Shown here one piece after another: positions 50,670 to 60,570 of a stretch of DNA of 64,000 nt. Each line of letters begins with the position of its first letter. The stretch's first letter is position 1. Origin of the DNA: Archilochus colubris (lineage: Eukaryota; Chordata; Aves; Apodiformes; Trochilidae). Location of the stretch: positions 993,676 to 1,057,675 of the forward strand of contig CM041104.1 of the NCBI GenBank assembly GCA_023079485.1, given 5' to 3'. A program made the translations under genes and the position numbers. The notes under the pieces were generated by a model. That model did no database searches, had not been told where the DNA came from, and was given only the letters and a program-made list of their open reading frames with translations.

Positions 50670-51079
50670 AAACAGCCACTCTCGCAGCATGTCCTCCAAA
50701 CAGGACACAGACTCTGACACACAGGAACCTAATAACTCTAGCTGTAAATCATCTGAGAGAAGCCTTGCTGAGTGCCCCCAACACAACAACTCCGTTGGTG
50801 TTGATGCCACTACCAGGCAACCAGCCAAGCCCTCACAGATAAAGAGAAACCTCTCCTATGGAGAAAACAATGACCCAGCCTTGGAGCCTTCCTCTCTCCC
50901 TCCTCCTGACCCCTGGCTTGAGACATCCTCCACCTCACCCTCAGAACCCACACAGCCAGGAGCCTGTCGCCGGGATGGGTTCTGGTTTCTGAAGCTGCTG
51001 CAGGCAGAAACGGAGCGGTTGGAAGGCTGGTGCCGCCAGATGGACCAGGAGACCAAAGAGAACAATCTCTCTGAAGAAG
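50670..51079 (+). CDS. DLGAP4: DLGAP4 coding exon: serine-rich linker and start of GKAP homology domain
   Basis: This 410-nt exon completes an Arg codon and encodes NSHSRSMSSKQDTDSD, then SSCKSSERSLAECP, AQIKRNLSYGEN-like sequence (here SQIKRNLSYGEN), DPWLETSS and the helix FWFLKLLQAETERLEGW. It ends MDQETKENNLSEE plus one base. The last ~40 residues begin the GKAP homology (GH1) helical bundle. The Arg/Ser-rich blocks (RSMSS, RNLSY) look like kinase sites and are conserved in mammals. The middle part (QHNNSVGVDATTRQPAK) is more variable than either end. Borders are TCTCTCTAG and GTGGGT. It is shared by both isoforms. Confidence 0.98.
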
Positions 51080-52679
51080 GTGGGTGTTGTCCCTCAAGAA
51101 AGAGTTGGAGCTGAGTATTGAATCAGCTCTCTGCAGTTCAATTTCTGAGAACCTGCAGAGAGCCAGAACTTGGGGATCAGTCTGGGGTAAGGAATGTTTT
51201 TTCCTCAGTAAAAAGGGCAAGGAAACTTTCTCTAGCCACATGGGTTAGAGAGTAATACTGTGATGCAGCAAATCAGGGGATGGTGCAGCTTTTGACCATT
51301 TAAAACTGCTGCAAAGTCAAACTGATTGCTTCCAGGAATGCTGTTGGGTCTTTCTGCCTTGCCCATTAGGCAGGCAGCTGAAAGTTTAGTTGGCAGTGGG
51401 GGAAGTCTTTTGAGCTTGTTTGGTCAGTCCAGTTGGTGGACTTGGCTTTACAGCAAAGAGGTTTCTTCACAGGGAAAAGCTCAGCTCAGTATTGCTAAAA
51501 ACGCCAAAAGCACATGCACAGAGAGCACAAGGGCACTTGCTTTTATTTGGTTCAGACCCAATTTGGCTTGTTCCATTCTTTTCAAATGAGTTGGTAAAAG
51601 CTGTACTTTTTGCAGTGAAAATCAGGCCTATGATGCATACAGAGTGACAGAAGTGGGTGACCAGGCTGCAGAGGGCAGGATCTGTTTTATCTGGTTGCTT
51701 TTTTATTTTAATCTGGTTGCTTTTTTTTTTTTATATACCTGAGAAATAGCAGTGAGACTGTTCTAGCTCTCGGGCCCTGCTGGGGCCTGGGGCAGCTAAC
51801 CTCTAATCCTATTGCACTAAGATGCTGCACTGGCTGCCAAGCTGCACAGGCAATGCCAGGGCTTCCCCTGCCTCAGGGGGGATTCTTGATTTGCCTGTGC
51901 CAAGAATGCTCTGACCAGAACAGAGACCAAGGCCAGTGACATTAGCAGTGACCTAAGAGCCATCTCCTAGTAGATTCTATACCCAAGAGCTTGGTGAGTA
52001 GGGTGGTAGCCCAGCTTACATTTGTCCCACCAAGGTGTATAAACACTCCTAACTGGTTCAGGAGGTGCAGCAGCAGACGAAGGAGAAGGGGAATCAGGCC
52101 ATCCTGGTTCATGGAGCAGTTGCAGGCTCTGTGGGTCTCTCATGTGCCTTTGGAAAGGAAAAGCTCATAGTGTTTTTCTGTTAATGGGCAGAGGAGTGTT
52201 GCAATGCCCAGAGGCTTCATGGAAAACCCACTAAGAGCAGCACAAAGGCTATTAAATGTTCCAGCCTGCCAATATTGTAATCCCTTCTCCTAAATGGAGG
52301 TTGGAGACAGTTTTCCTGCCTCTTGCTACCTTCAGCTCTCGCATGAGTGGAAGTGGAGGTTGTGATCTGCCAGCAGATCTGCTCACTGGGAGTGTGCTGG
52401 TGACTTATCTGATGGGCTGAAGGCAGTTTAAGGAACCTTATTCCAGCTCTGATGTGTTCTGAGTCTGCGCTGCTCTAGAAGAAGCAATACTAGATGGCAA
52501 AGACAGATGTAGATTTATAGTTTCCATGCATCTTCTTCCCCCGAGTTAGTTCCTTGGGGATCTCTGAAACTCCTTTCTAATGAATCAAGAGTGTTTCTTT
52601 GCTTCAGAAACACTGAGTTGATTGCTGCATTTAATAGTCTGTTAACTGAGGTTTGTTGTTTTTTTTTTCTCTCCCATAG
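51080..52679 (+). other. DLGAP4: DLGAP4 intron
   Basis: A 1.6-kb intron. It contains a small duplication around a T-rich tract (two copies of atctggttgctttttt at about 51,689-51,733) and a T-rich acceptor tract ending CTCCCATAG. No coding or RNA gene is seen. Confidence 0.9.
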
Positions 52680-52771
52680 TCTTAGGAAAAGTCTTGAGTG
52701 CAGTGGGCAGTGCACAGTTACTAATGTCACAGAAGTTCCAGCAATTCCACGGCCTCTGTGAACAAAACTTG
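52680..52771 (+). CDS. DLGAP4: DLGAP4 coding exon: GKAP homology domain helices
   Basis: This 92-nt exon has two bases that complete Val, then LGKVLSAVGSAQLLMSQ and KFQQFHGLCEQNL. The pattern of hydrophobic residues (VLSAVGSAQLLM) is a helix of the GH1 bundle, and the residues are nearly the same as in mammalian DLGAP4. The acceptor is CTCCCATAG and the donor GTGAGT directly after TTG (phase 0). This exon and the next build the core of the domain. Confidence 0.97.
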
Positions 52772-54278
52772 GTGAGTCTGGCTCTCTTTCTCCTGTGTTT
52801 TTGAGATAGGGATCTGTCTGTTTCAACAGCACTATGGGAACACGTTCAGGTATGAACCAGGGTACTGTCACTGTGGAAACAAAGCCAGGGCAGCCTGGCC
52901 ATCATGCTGTGGTGGGTGAATACTGATTTTAAAAGACAGCTGAGCAGTGGGAGGCTGATTGCCTCAACCTCTCTTCAGAACAGGCACTTGAAGTTTCTTT
53001 TGGTGCTTATGTGGGCACAGGGGAATTTTCTTGAAGTGCTGATCCAGGGCATGCTGAATACATGGAGTCTCTGTGGGTCTGAATTGTCATTGGCCATACT
53101 CCTGTGTGTCCTAGAAAACTACCTCTTACTTGTTACTTCTAAAGGGCTTTTTGAGGTGAACAGCTGAGGTTTTTTCAAAGGCAGAGGAATGCTTGAAGTC
53201 TGCTGTTCTTGAAGCATGTTTGCTTTGCATGTAGATTATGTGGATGCTAAAACTGTCCCAACAGGATTGTCCCTTACTGGTCACAAAGCAGTGTTTGAAT
53301 CAGATCTCTTCAAATATAATACAGTGTTTGCCCTTGCTGAGAGCTGAACAAGGATGGATGGGAATCTGTGTTTCACCTCGTTTTACCATGGAGTGGATTT
53401 TTCAAACTTCCCTTTCCAAAGGGGATGAATTCCCCTTTACTCGCAAAAAAACCAAAAAACAAAAAACCCAGAAACCTGGGAAGGAGGAGGAGGAGGGGGG
53501 GAAGTGTTGAGCATCTACTTGCTGCCCTCTGGCTGTTCACAGCTGAGATTGGCAGCAACACCACCAGCTGCCAGGCTTTCAGCAGAGCTTTGCACTGTTG
53601 TTGCTTTGTGTTGAGTTACTCAGATATGATTCCATGTTTTCCTGAGGCAATCCAGGCCTGTGATGGTAGTTCAGATATATCTAGGAAAATTCTATTCTCG
53701 AAAGCATTGTTTTGTGGGTAATGTAGCAAAATAACTCCTTTCACAAAAGCTACATTGGCTTTTTTGGGTTGCTGTACACCAGCATGCAAGTTCCCCAGGT
53801 GTCAGAGCTGTGCTTTGCATTGTGTTGTGTCTATTTTCATCATTGTTACCCCCTGAAAACCAGACCTCTGTGAGAAACCAGTGTTCTAGCTCTGAGTCAC
53901 ATGCTGAAGACCTTCAGTTGGAAGTTACTGCTGTGGGATTATCAGCAGCTGAAGAAGCTCTGGGGAGAATGGCAGAGATTGCTTCCTGCCACAGCGTGTC
54001 TTTTTTCAGGATTCTTCTTCAGGCTTCTGTAGGGGGAATTCAGTCAGGATCTCTGCTTCCCAGTCTTAGCAGAAATAGTTTTGACTGTAAACGGCACCAT
54101 TATTTCTCTGTGTATCACCAGCTGGTGTCTCCTGTGGGTTCTTGATGTTTCAGTTGTCAGACAGGGACACTTCTAAGGGGTGAATCTGCAAAGCCGTGCC
54201 GACTGTTCTGCTTGCTGAGAGGAAATGTGCTTTCTGAAAGGTGGTTTGTATTTTGATGGGGGTTTTTTGTGATTCTAG
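52772..54278 (+). other. DLGAP4: DLGAP4 intron
   Basis: A 1.5-kb intron from GTGAGT to TTGTGATTCTAG. A/AC-rich and AGG-rich short tracts occur at about 53,443-53,506. I see no other element. Confidence 0.9.
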
Positions 54279-54431
54279 AACCCTAATGCCAATCCCAGAC
54301 CCACAGCCCAGGACCTAGCTGGGTTTTGGGATCTCCTGCAGTTGTCCATTGAAGACATCAGCATGAAGTTTGATGAGCTGTACCACCTGAAAGCTAATAG
54401 CTGGCAGCTGACAGAGACACCAGAGAGAAAG
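54279..54431 (+). CDS. DLGAP4: DLGAP4 coding exon: core of GKAP homology domain
   Basis: This 153-nt exon of 51 codons encodes NPNANPRPTAQDLAGFW, then DLLQLSIEDISMKFDEL, YHLKANSWQL and TETPERK. DLAGFWDLLQLSIEDISMKF is the most conserved stretch of the GH1 domain in the DLGAP family. The phase is 0 at both ends, with borders TGATTCTAG and GTGAGT. It is present in both isoforms. Because its length is a multiple of three, skipping would remove 51 residues of the bundle in frame, though I see no sign that this happens. Confidence 0.98.
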
Positions 54432-55170
54432 GTGAGTGTGGGGCAGTGAGAGTGGCCAGAGCACCTCGCAAACACTTCGGGTGCCTGAGGTCTGTTTCTC
54501 TCTGCAAACAGCAGATCTCTTGGGCTTTTAACGTCTTGTACTTGTGCAGTGTAATCTCACAGCCTTGCAATGCACTGAGACCATTCCTCTGGAGTAACAG
54601 TGAAAACAATTTTGTATGAGTGGGAGGAGTGTTAGGGTGGAGAAAGACCAGAGCAGTGGTGTACACTGAAAGCAGTGATACAGGGGCCTCTAGTGTTACA
54701 AGCACTGTATGGGTAGGTTTTAATAGTGTGTGGTGTCTATAAAAAAAAAACCCTACTGGAACCTTTTGAAACTGCAGCACAAGCTGTGGGCCTGGGCCAG
54801 GCTGTCTGATGTGAGGGTGGGATGGCTCTGAGCAGGGCGGAACATTAAAATCTTCCAGTTCCAGATCCAGGTTCAGTCTTTCGTGCTGCCTGTGCTCTGC
54901 TCTGACCTACAGATGGGCCAGACATAGTCTGCAAACTCTTTAGTCTGCTTCACAGAATGCCTCTGTGCCATGAGGTACAAAATGGCACATTTCTAGAAAT
55001 TGGGGCAGCTGATTCTTGTTTGAAGTCTTGCTCAAGAACTGCTCCTGCTTCCTCCCCCTGCCACCCAACCTCTGCGCTGGGAGAGGCTTCCCCACCGCTG
55101 CCAGAGCGCGAGCTGCCGCGTCTGCATTTTTATTTTATGTTTGGGTTTTTTCCTTACTGTCTCCCTAAAG
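54432..55170 (+). other. DLGAP4: DLGAP4 intron
   Basis: A 739-nt intron that ends in a CpG- and pyrimidine-rich stretch and the acceptor CTCCCTAAAG. No further feature is seen. Confidence 0.9.
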
Positions 55171-55386
55171 GAAGAGAAGAAACCACCCCCTCCAGTGCCA
55201 AAGAAGCCGGCCAAGTCCAAATCCCAGCTGAACCGGGACAAAGGCTCAGACTCAGACAAGCAGCGGCAGGAGGCCCGCAAGCGCCTGATGGCGGCCAAGC
55301 GCGCGGCCTCGGTCCGGCAGAACTCGGCCACCGAGAGCGCAGACAGCATCGAGATCTACGTCCCCGAGGCACAGACCCGCCTGTGA
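55171..55386 (+). CDS. DLGAP4: DLGAP4 last coding exon with C-terminal PDZ ligand
   Basis: The exon opens after CTCCCTAAAG and encodes EEKKPPPPVPKKPAKSKS, a basic linker, KQRQEARKRLMAAKRAAS, VRQNSATESADSIEIYV and PEAQTRL followed by TGA at 55384-55386. The last four residues, QTRL, are the class I PDZ ligand by which this family binds Shank proteins. The basic helix RQEARKRLMAAKRAAS and the VRQNSATESADSIEIY block are almost invariant across vertebrates. The PPPPVP motif is a second SH3-type site. The exon is richer in CpG than the other 3' exons. Confidence 0.99.
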   Translation, partial: EEKKPPPPVPKKPAKSKSQLNRDKGSDSDKQRQEARKRLMAAKRAASVRQNSATESADSIEIYVPEAQTRL

Positions 55387-56165
55387 GCAGCAGCAGGGCA
55401 CAGCAAGGAACAGGGGGGGTTTTATAAAGTCATTAAAAAGGCAAAAAAAAAAAAAAAGGCAAAAAAAAAAAAAGGTTCTCTCTAAACTAGTGTGATTTAT
55501 TCAGTCTAGAGACAATTGAGCCGTCCTTGAAAAGGGCTCCTGAGTTGGCTTTTTTCTCTCAGCTTTGAGTAATGAAGATTTAAAAAAACAAACAAACAAA
55601 AAAAAAAACCCAAACACAACAAAACAGAAAAATACCCCTCATTTTCTCACTGGCGGTGGTGTTGCTGAATGGACTGAACAAACTCCTGGAAACTCCAGCC
55701 CCCTCAACTTGGAACTTCAGTCTTTTTACTTATTCTGTCTAATGAGAATTATTAGCTTGTTTACAAGAAAAGAACAAGAAAACACGAAGCCTTGAGCACT
55801 TGCCATGCTGTGTTCTTCTTCCTCCTCGGGTTCTGTTCTTCCTTTTCATCCTTTTTTTCTTTTTCCTCCTTCTGTTCCCTTTACCCCACCTTCTGCATGG
55901 CTTCATTTACTGTGTTAGAAATAACATCTCTTCCACAGAGCTCCCGAAGAGAACACCCATTCAGTGTGTACGACTGTTGCACTCTGCTAGCAAGCAGCCT
56001 TTCTTGGGTTTTTTTCTTTTTGTTTTGCTTTTGATGGGGATTGGGGTGGGATGGGTGGGCAGGGGCAGTGCGTTTGTATTCCTCTGTTCTATTGAAGGGA
56101 GAGGAGGGCAGGGTCTGTGGAATGTAATGCAGAGTTGTTGAAATGCAGCCCTGAAGCAAATGTGC

Positions 56166-56171
56166 AATAAA
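56166..56171 (+). terminator. DLGAP4: Proximal polyadenylation signal (AATAAA)
   Basis: An AATAAA in tgtgcaataaactggc lies 780 nt after the stop codon, followed by GT-rich sequence about 20-40 nt downstream. It is a plausible proximal cleavage signal. Confidence 0.5.
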
Positions 56172-57030
56172 CTGGCAGAGGGGAAGGGTCAGTGCTTGGC
56201 TGGCTGACCCCCAGAGGGCAGAACCCTACCCTGGGTGCAGGAGAAGCTGAAGGACCACAGGATAAAAAAAAAAAAAAAAAAAAATACAGGTACAATCCAC
56301 ATATTCTTTACTTTGATTTTTTTTTTACCTCTTCCCTTTGCAAAATGATTTTCCTTGAATTGATAAATTTCCTTGTTGAGAAAGAAGCTGCTACATTAGG
56401 GGACCTGTTTCAAGTGGGCTGGGGAAGGGGAGGGTTGGGGAGAGGATATTTCAGGGTGGGAGGAATGGGTTTTGTACAAAGAGGAAGGCACAGGTAGCTG
56501 GTGGTAGGCTGCCTGCCTGTGTACATATGCACATATACACTTAGTAGTACCTGTACATTGAATTCATACACACGTATACATGCCCATATGCACAGTGCAG
56601 ATGGTGTACTAAAGGCACCTGGGTGAGAATGGGCAGATGTATAGCATATATTTTTACATGTACTATATCTAGATGTGTGTAAAAGTGTGTGTAAAAATAT
56701 ATACCCTGTGTGTAATCAGATGACTATTTTTTCCTTTTCTCCCTGCTCTCTGGGTAGAGGAAGATAAGCTAAATATTTTTTAGCCCATTTTCCCCTTTGT
56801 AGGTTTCCTTCCCAATCTGGCTTCTTGAAGCCAGAACTGCCACCACTCAAATATTTGCCACCCCCTTCAAAATAAGCATTTGGCCTCAGCCTCAGTGATC
56901 TTGGTGGGGATTTTTTTTTTTTTCCTTCATTTGCTTGAATAAGTTGGGAGGTTGGTTGCTACTTTCATGGGGGTGGGGGAAGAATCCCAAAGAAGTTTCA
57001 ATGAGGGTGTTGGTGATCCAGAAAGCAAAA

Positions 57031-57040
57031 AATAAATAAA
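57031..57040 (+). terminator. DLGAP4: Distal tandem polyadenylation signals (AATAAATAAA)
   Basis: Two overlapping AATAAA words are followed by a TG-rich stretch (tgagtgatgtctgagtgagc). Cleavage near 57,055-57,065 would give a 1.67-kb 3' UTR. Confidence 0.6.
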
Positions 57041-57639
57041 AATTAAATCCTGAGTGATGTCTGAGTGAGCATTCTATACTGTCCAGCGTTGTCCATGTAG
57101 AGGTGCTCTGAGATTTCTGGAATTAAGTTTCCCACCAAAGCTTGCCCATAAAGTAGCTCAAATTCAGCACTGGTCTTATGTCTTGGTGGGGACAGAGGCT
57201 GGCTTGTTGGTTTGCACCCTCGTATGTTTGGGGGACATTTTGGAGATGCAGTTTTAGGGACCTCTAGCACTGAAGTTGAATGCCAGGGAAAAGGGGTGGT
57301 TGGGTTGGTTATTTTTGGTTTGGTTGTGGTTTTTTTTTAATTTAAACATATGTATGAGTGGCTGGGGCTGGTGCTGGAGCAGTCTGTGTCTGAGCTGGGA
57401 ACTGCTCTCCCTCGGTCCCCTGGCCTCCCGTGTGTGCAGAGTCCCTGAGGTGAGGGCGTGTTTCAACCTTGGCTCATTTTGTTTCTGCCACCTTAGAGGA
57501 GAAGACCTTACAGCAGCAGAGATAATAAATAAAAAATAAATCAAATTCAATATAAAAATAAATTTAAACACTAAATGCAGTCTCAGTTTATAGCTGCCCC
57601 CAGCCTCTCCCCGGTTGTTCCCCGAGCACTCCCAGCTCT

Positions 57640-57770
57640 GCTGCTGCCACCAAGATGGCTGCCCAGGGGTGGGCGGGGTTTCCTCCCCCTCCATACTTAT
57701 AGGCTGTTAGTTCAGGAAGCCACGCCCCCTCTGGTGACGTGTTGTGCTGTGATTGGCTGGCAGCAGCCTC
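57640..57770. promoter_or_regulatory. Promoter-like motif cluster A
   Basis: Read on the + strand: a YY1-type word caagatggctgc (57651-57662), GC boxes (gggtgggcggggtt), cttatagg, a KLF/SP site (cacgccccc), tgacgtg (CRE half-site) and an inverted NF-Y box ctgtgattggctggc (57747-57761). On the - strand the order is CCAAT, CRE, GC box, a TATA-like cctataagtatgg and then gcagccatcttgg. That is the usual order of a compact core promoter firing leftward, toward the DLGAP4 3' end. The orientation of the YY1 word would also allow rightward initiation. No transcript can be inferred from sequence alone. Confidence 0.5.
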
Positions 57771-57980
57771 ACCTCCTCCGTTGTTCACCTGGAAGTGCTG
57801 CAGGCACTGTGGGGTTGTGCTTAGCGGCTTCATAAATGGCTTTAGATAGGTGCATGAATATACATTTTATAAATATATATTTATACAAATACGTTACGAG
57901 CTTGATAAATACACATCTATTAACAGATACACACAAGTAGGGTTGTTATATATCTGAACAATACGCATTTATAGCTGCAT

Positions 57981-58202
57981 CAGGAGAGGCTCAGGCTGGA
58001 TGTTAAGGAGCGTTCCCACTGATGGGGCTGTCAGGCGTTGGAATGGCCCAGGGCAGGGCTGGAGTCACCATCCCTGGAGGCGTTAAAGGCACTGGGACCT
58101 GGTCCTTAGGGACATGGGGCAGCAGGTAGCTCATGGTGTTGGTCAGAGGTTGGACTGGATGAGCTTGGAGGTCTCAGCCAAGCTAAACATTCTATGATGC
58201 TG
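57981..58202 (+). mobile_element. CR1 LINE 3' end fragment
   Basis: Matches CR1 3' ends: agaggctcaggctggatgtt, gcgttggaatggcccagggc, ggagtcaccatccctggagg, ggttggactggatgagcttg and a worn tail acattctatgatg. It is of a different, more eroded subfamily than the copies at 38-46 kb. It sits between the two promoter-like clusters. Confidence 0.93.
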
Positions 58203-58289
58203 CAATTTATATAAATAATCCTATAGATAATTTCGTTGTATATTAAAGCGTATATTTTCTATCTGAGCGCCTCTGGGGCCAAAAAGATG

Positions 58290-59150
58290 CGGGCAGCCAA
58301 TCACGGGGCTGCTTGGGAGCACGTTGGCATGATGGCGCCCAGGAGATGCGCGCCAGCCAATCACAGGGCTGCATGACGTTTAACAAAATGGCCGCTCCCT
58401 GCCGCAAAATGACGGCCCACAGAAAATGGCCGCCCCCAGTGCAGGCAGCGGGTGGCCCTTGGCTGCTGCAGCTTCCGGGTAGCGTGCCAGCCAATCACAG
58501 CGCATTACGTCACTGCCGGGCGGTGGCTGCTGAGGTTGCTGGGAGCGTTAACCGGGCCCCGGAGCAGAGGAACCCCCGGGACCGGGTCCTGCTAACCCAT
58601 CCCGGCGAGCGGGGCCGGGACACCTGTGCCGCCCCGGGGAGGGCCGTGCTGAGGTCCCCGAGCTCTCCCTCAGCTCTGGGCCCGGGGCGGCAGGAACGCG
58701 CGGGCTCCGTACTGAGCTCGGTGCTGGCAGGGCGGGCTCTGAGCCCCGCGCCTCAACCCTTGCGGTTCTTCTCGGGCGGGAGCAGCTGAGCTGTGGGGCT
58801 GCCCCGCGGCCCGGGCAGCCGTCCCGGTACCACGCTGGGTCTCGACAGGAGGTTTGTGTCCCGGCTGGGGGGTCTCCCCCTGGCAGCTGTGCTGCCCGCC
58901 CGGTGTGCCCGCAGACTGCCCGCTGGACTCCCGGGACACCGGCTCAGCGCCCTTGGCTGATCCAGCATCCCGGGCAGCACCGTGCAGCCAGGCTGGTGCC
59001 TGCCTTGAGAAGCCAGGGCTGCGTCTCCCTGCCCGAGCCAGGAGAGAGGAGCACAGCAGGGAGCAGGAGGGGGCGGGTTGTGCTGGTGCTGCTGACCCAA
59101 CACGTCCCGCATGAGCCTTTTGACCCAGAACTTTACCTCGGTGTTGGCAG
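58290..59150. promoter_or_regulatory. Orphan CpG promoter: NF-Y / YY1 / ETS / CRE cluster B
   Basis: Three same-strand CCAAT boxes occur: gcagccaatcac (58293-58304) and the identical 15-mer gccagccaatcacag at 58352-58366 and 58486-58500. Between and around them are four ATGGC/ATGACGG words of YY1 type (58328-58340, 58385-58395, 58406-58417, 58423-58434), tgacgtt (58374), an ETS site cttccggg (58472-58479) and a near-palindromic CRE ttacgtca (58505-58512). A CpG-rich tract follows to about 59.15 kb. This is the architecture of a housekeeping-type or bidirectional promoter. Neither neighbour can use it as a normal 5' promoter, because both genes end toward it. A first exon to the right is likely but I cannot define one. 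Confidence 0.65.
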
Positions 59151-60509
59151 CGCGCCCTGCACTGCCTCCCCGCCTCAGCCGTGGGCAATGCAGTTGCCAG
59201 GGAGGGTCCCCCGAAGCCTGACCCCCCCCACGAGGGTATTTTTGGGGCAGTGTGGGCTGTGGCATGAGTATGAAAGCGTGATGTTAGCGAGGCTGCTCTG
59301 CAGAGCACAGGGGGGAGAGGAGGGAGCTGCAGAGCTGAGGGTGGTCCAGGGGCAAAACCCTTCCTCAGGAGAGGAAGCCCCAGCTGCTGCCGGACGGCTC
59401 TGCCGGGACTGCTGCTCAGAGCTGTGGTGAAGGGGAGGGAATTTTACCGTTCCAGCTCCATCTGCCTGTGCCCAGCACCTGGGCCCTGTTCAGGGCTGTC
59501 CCCTCCCCATGGTGGTGGGTGCAGGTCCCTGAGGCTCTGCCTGAGCTGTGTGCAGGTCAGGGTACACAAACCTCCGTGCACCTCAGCAGCCCTGAGGTGC
59601 TGCTTGTGCAGGCGAGGCAGGGGAGCACTGGTTGGGTTTTACACAGACCCCCGGTGCCGGGCAGCCCAGGCTGAGTCCTGTCCCCACCTCCCCTTAGCCC
59701 ACCAGCAGAAAGCACCAGCAGCTCACACGGGGGGGGATGCCCTGCTGCTCCTCCTGACATCAAAGCTGTTGAGGGGCTTCTCTGGAGCTATGGGGGTGAG
59801 GCCTGGCTGAGGACCTGGTGCCTCCACCCTTCCACAGCCCCTCCCAGGGCCGGGGTCAGGGCTGCAAAGGGCTTGAGCTGGTGCCAGCCCCTGCTGTGGT
59901 GAGGTGCAGGTGCCCCTCTCAGGGGATCAGCCTGGCACAGGATGAGTGTCAGCCCCTGGCAGATGAGCTGCCAACCCGCACACCTCTGGTGCCTGTCCCC
60001 GGGCAGCCCCGGAGCCGCCGTGCCCGAGCTGCCGGCACCCAGCCCAGCGGGGCTGCAGCCTTTAGGTGCCTGCCCTCCCCTTGTGGTGGAGCAAGGCTGG
60101 GGCTGCTGCTTCGGGAGAAGCTCTGTAAGAGCCCTGCCCATCCCCACGGGTTATAAAGAAGGGAATTTTGCAGGAGCCCTGCCATAATTGCTGCTTTTTC
60201 CCTTTGTCAAGGGAGCAGCCGTGATGTCTCACTTTTCCAGTGCTGGTCAGGAGGAGGAAGGACACAAATGCATCATCCCTCTACTGCTGCCAAATGCTCT
60301 CTGGCTCCCAGACACCAGGATCAACGCTGTGGGAAGCACATAGCTGCTGTCAGACCAAAGGATGGTGAGGTAGGTGCAGGTCGGTGCCAGGCATGGGTCC
60401 ATTTTTTTCCACACAGCCCTTAGACCTCGGAAACTGCTTTGGCTGAGTGTCAAGGGGCGGGAGGGAGAACTGGTGTGAGAGAGGAGCAAGTGAGCCACCC
60501 ACAGCTTAT

Positions 60510-60570
60510 ATTAAAAAAAACAACAAACAAACACAACAACAACAAAGAAACCCACAAAACTAAAAAAACC
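60510..60570. repeat. A-rich low-complexity tract
   Basis: A-rich sequence with CAA, AAAC and CAAA units, located just beyond the predicted TGIF2 cleavage site. Confidence 0.75.

Larger units (their letters stand above)
1..57060 (+). other. DLGAP4: DLGAP4 gene, 3' two thirds (both isoforms)
   Basis: The gene encodes disks large-associated protein 4 (SAPAP4/GKAP family), a scaffold under the postsynaptic membrane. Family members bind guanylate-kinase domains of DLG/PSD-95 proteins, dynein light chain, and the Shank PDZ domain through a C-terminal QTRL motif. Ten coding exons are visible, all with GT donors and AG acceptors and compatible phases. Nine form the end of the long isoform (575 complete codons plus stop in this window). 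One is the first exon of a short isoform whose spliced CDS is 1356 nt (451 aa plus stop), close to my recollection of about 453 aa for the human short isoform. The long isoform's start and upstream coding exons lie to the left of the window. Identification rests on near-identity of many segments to mammalian DLGAP4 as I remember it. The right end is set at the distal polyadenylation signals near 57.03 kb and is approximate. Confidence 0.95.
55387..57060 (+). other. DLGAP4: DLGAP4 3' UTR
   Basis: This is the sequence after the stop codon as far as the clustered AATAAA signals at 57,031-57,040. It is A/T-rich, with several A runs (55,442-55,474 and 56,264-56,284) and a T/C-rich stretch near 55.8 kb. 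It includes a Pumilio-type element TGTACATA at 56520-56527 within a tract of alternating TG, CA and TA words (about 56,515-56,710). The extent is inferred from signals only; a proximal signal at 56166 would give a shorter form, and further AATAAA words at 57.52-57.57 kb could extend it. Confidence 0.8.
57061..60550. other. Intergenic space between convergent DLGAP4 and TGIF2
   Basis: It holds AATAAA-rich sequence at about 57.5 kb, two promoter-like motif clusters, one CR1 3' end, an A/T-rich block near 57.84-57.97 kb and a CpG-rich tract to about 59.15 kb. From 59.15 to 60.5 kb there is GC-rich unique sequence in which I recognise nothing, ending in A-rich low-complexity DNA (60,510-60,570). 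No MYL9 or other coding exon is recognisable on either strand. Confidence 0.75.

Noticed and set aside
57061..60550. MYL9 expected between DLGAP4 and TGIF2
   Set aside because: I looked on both strands for the EF-hand protein's characteristic exons and saw none, so I do not annotate it.
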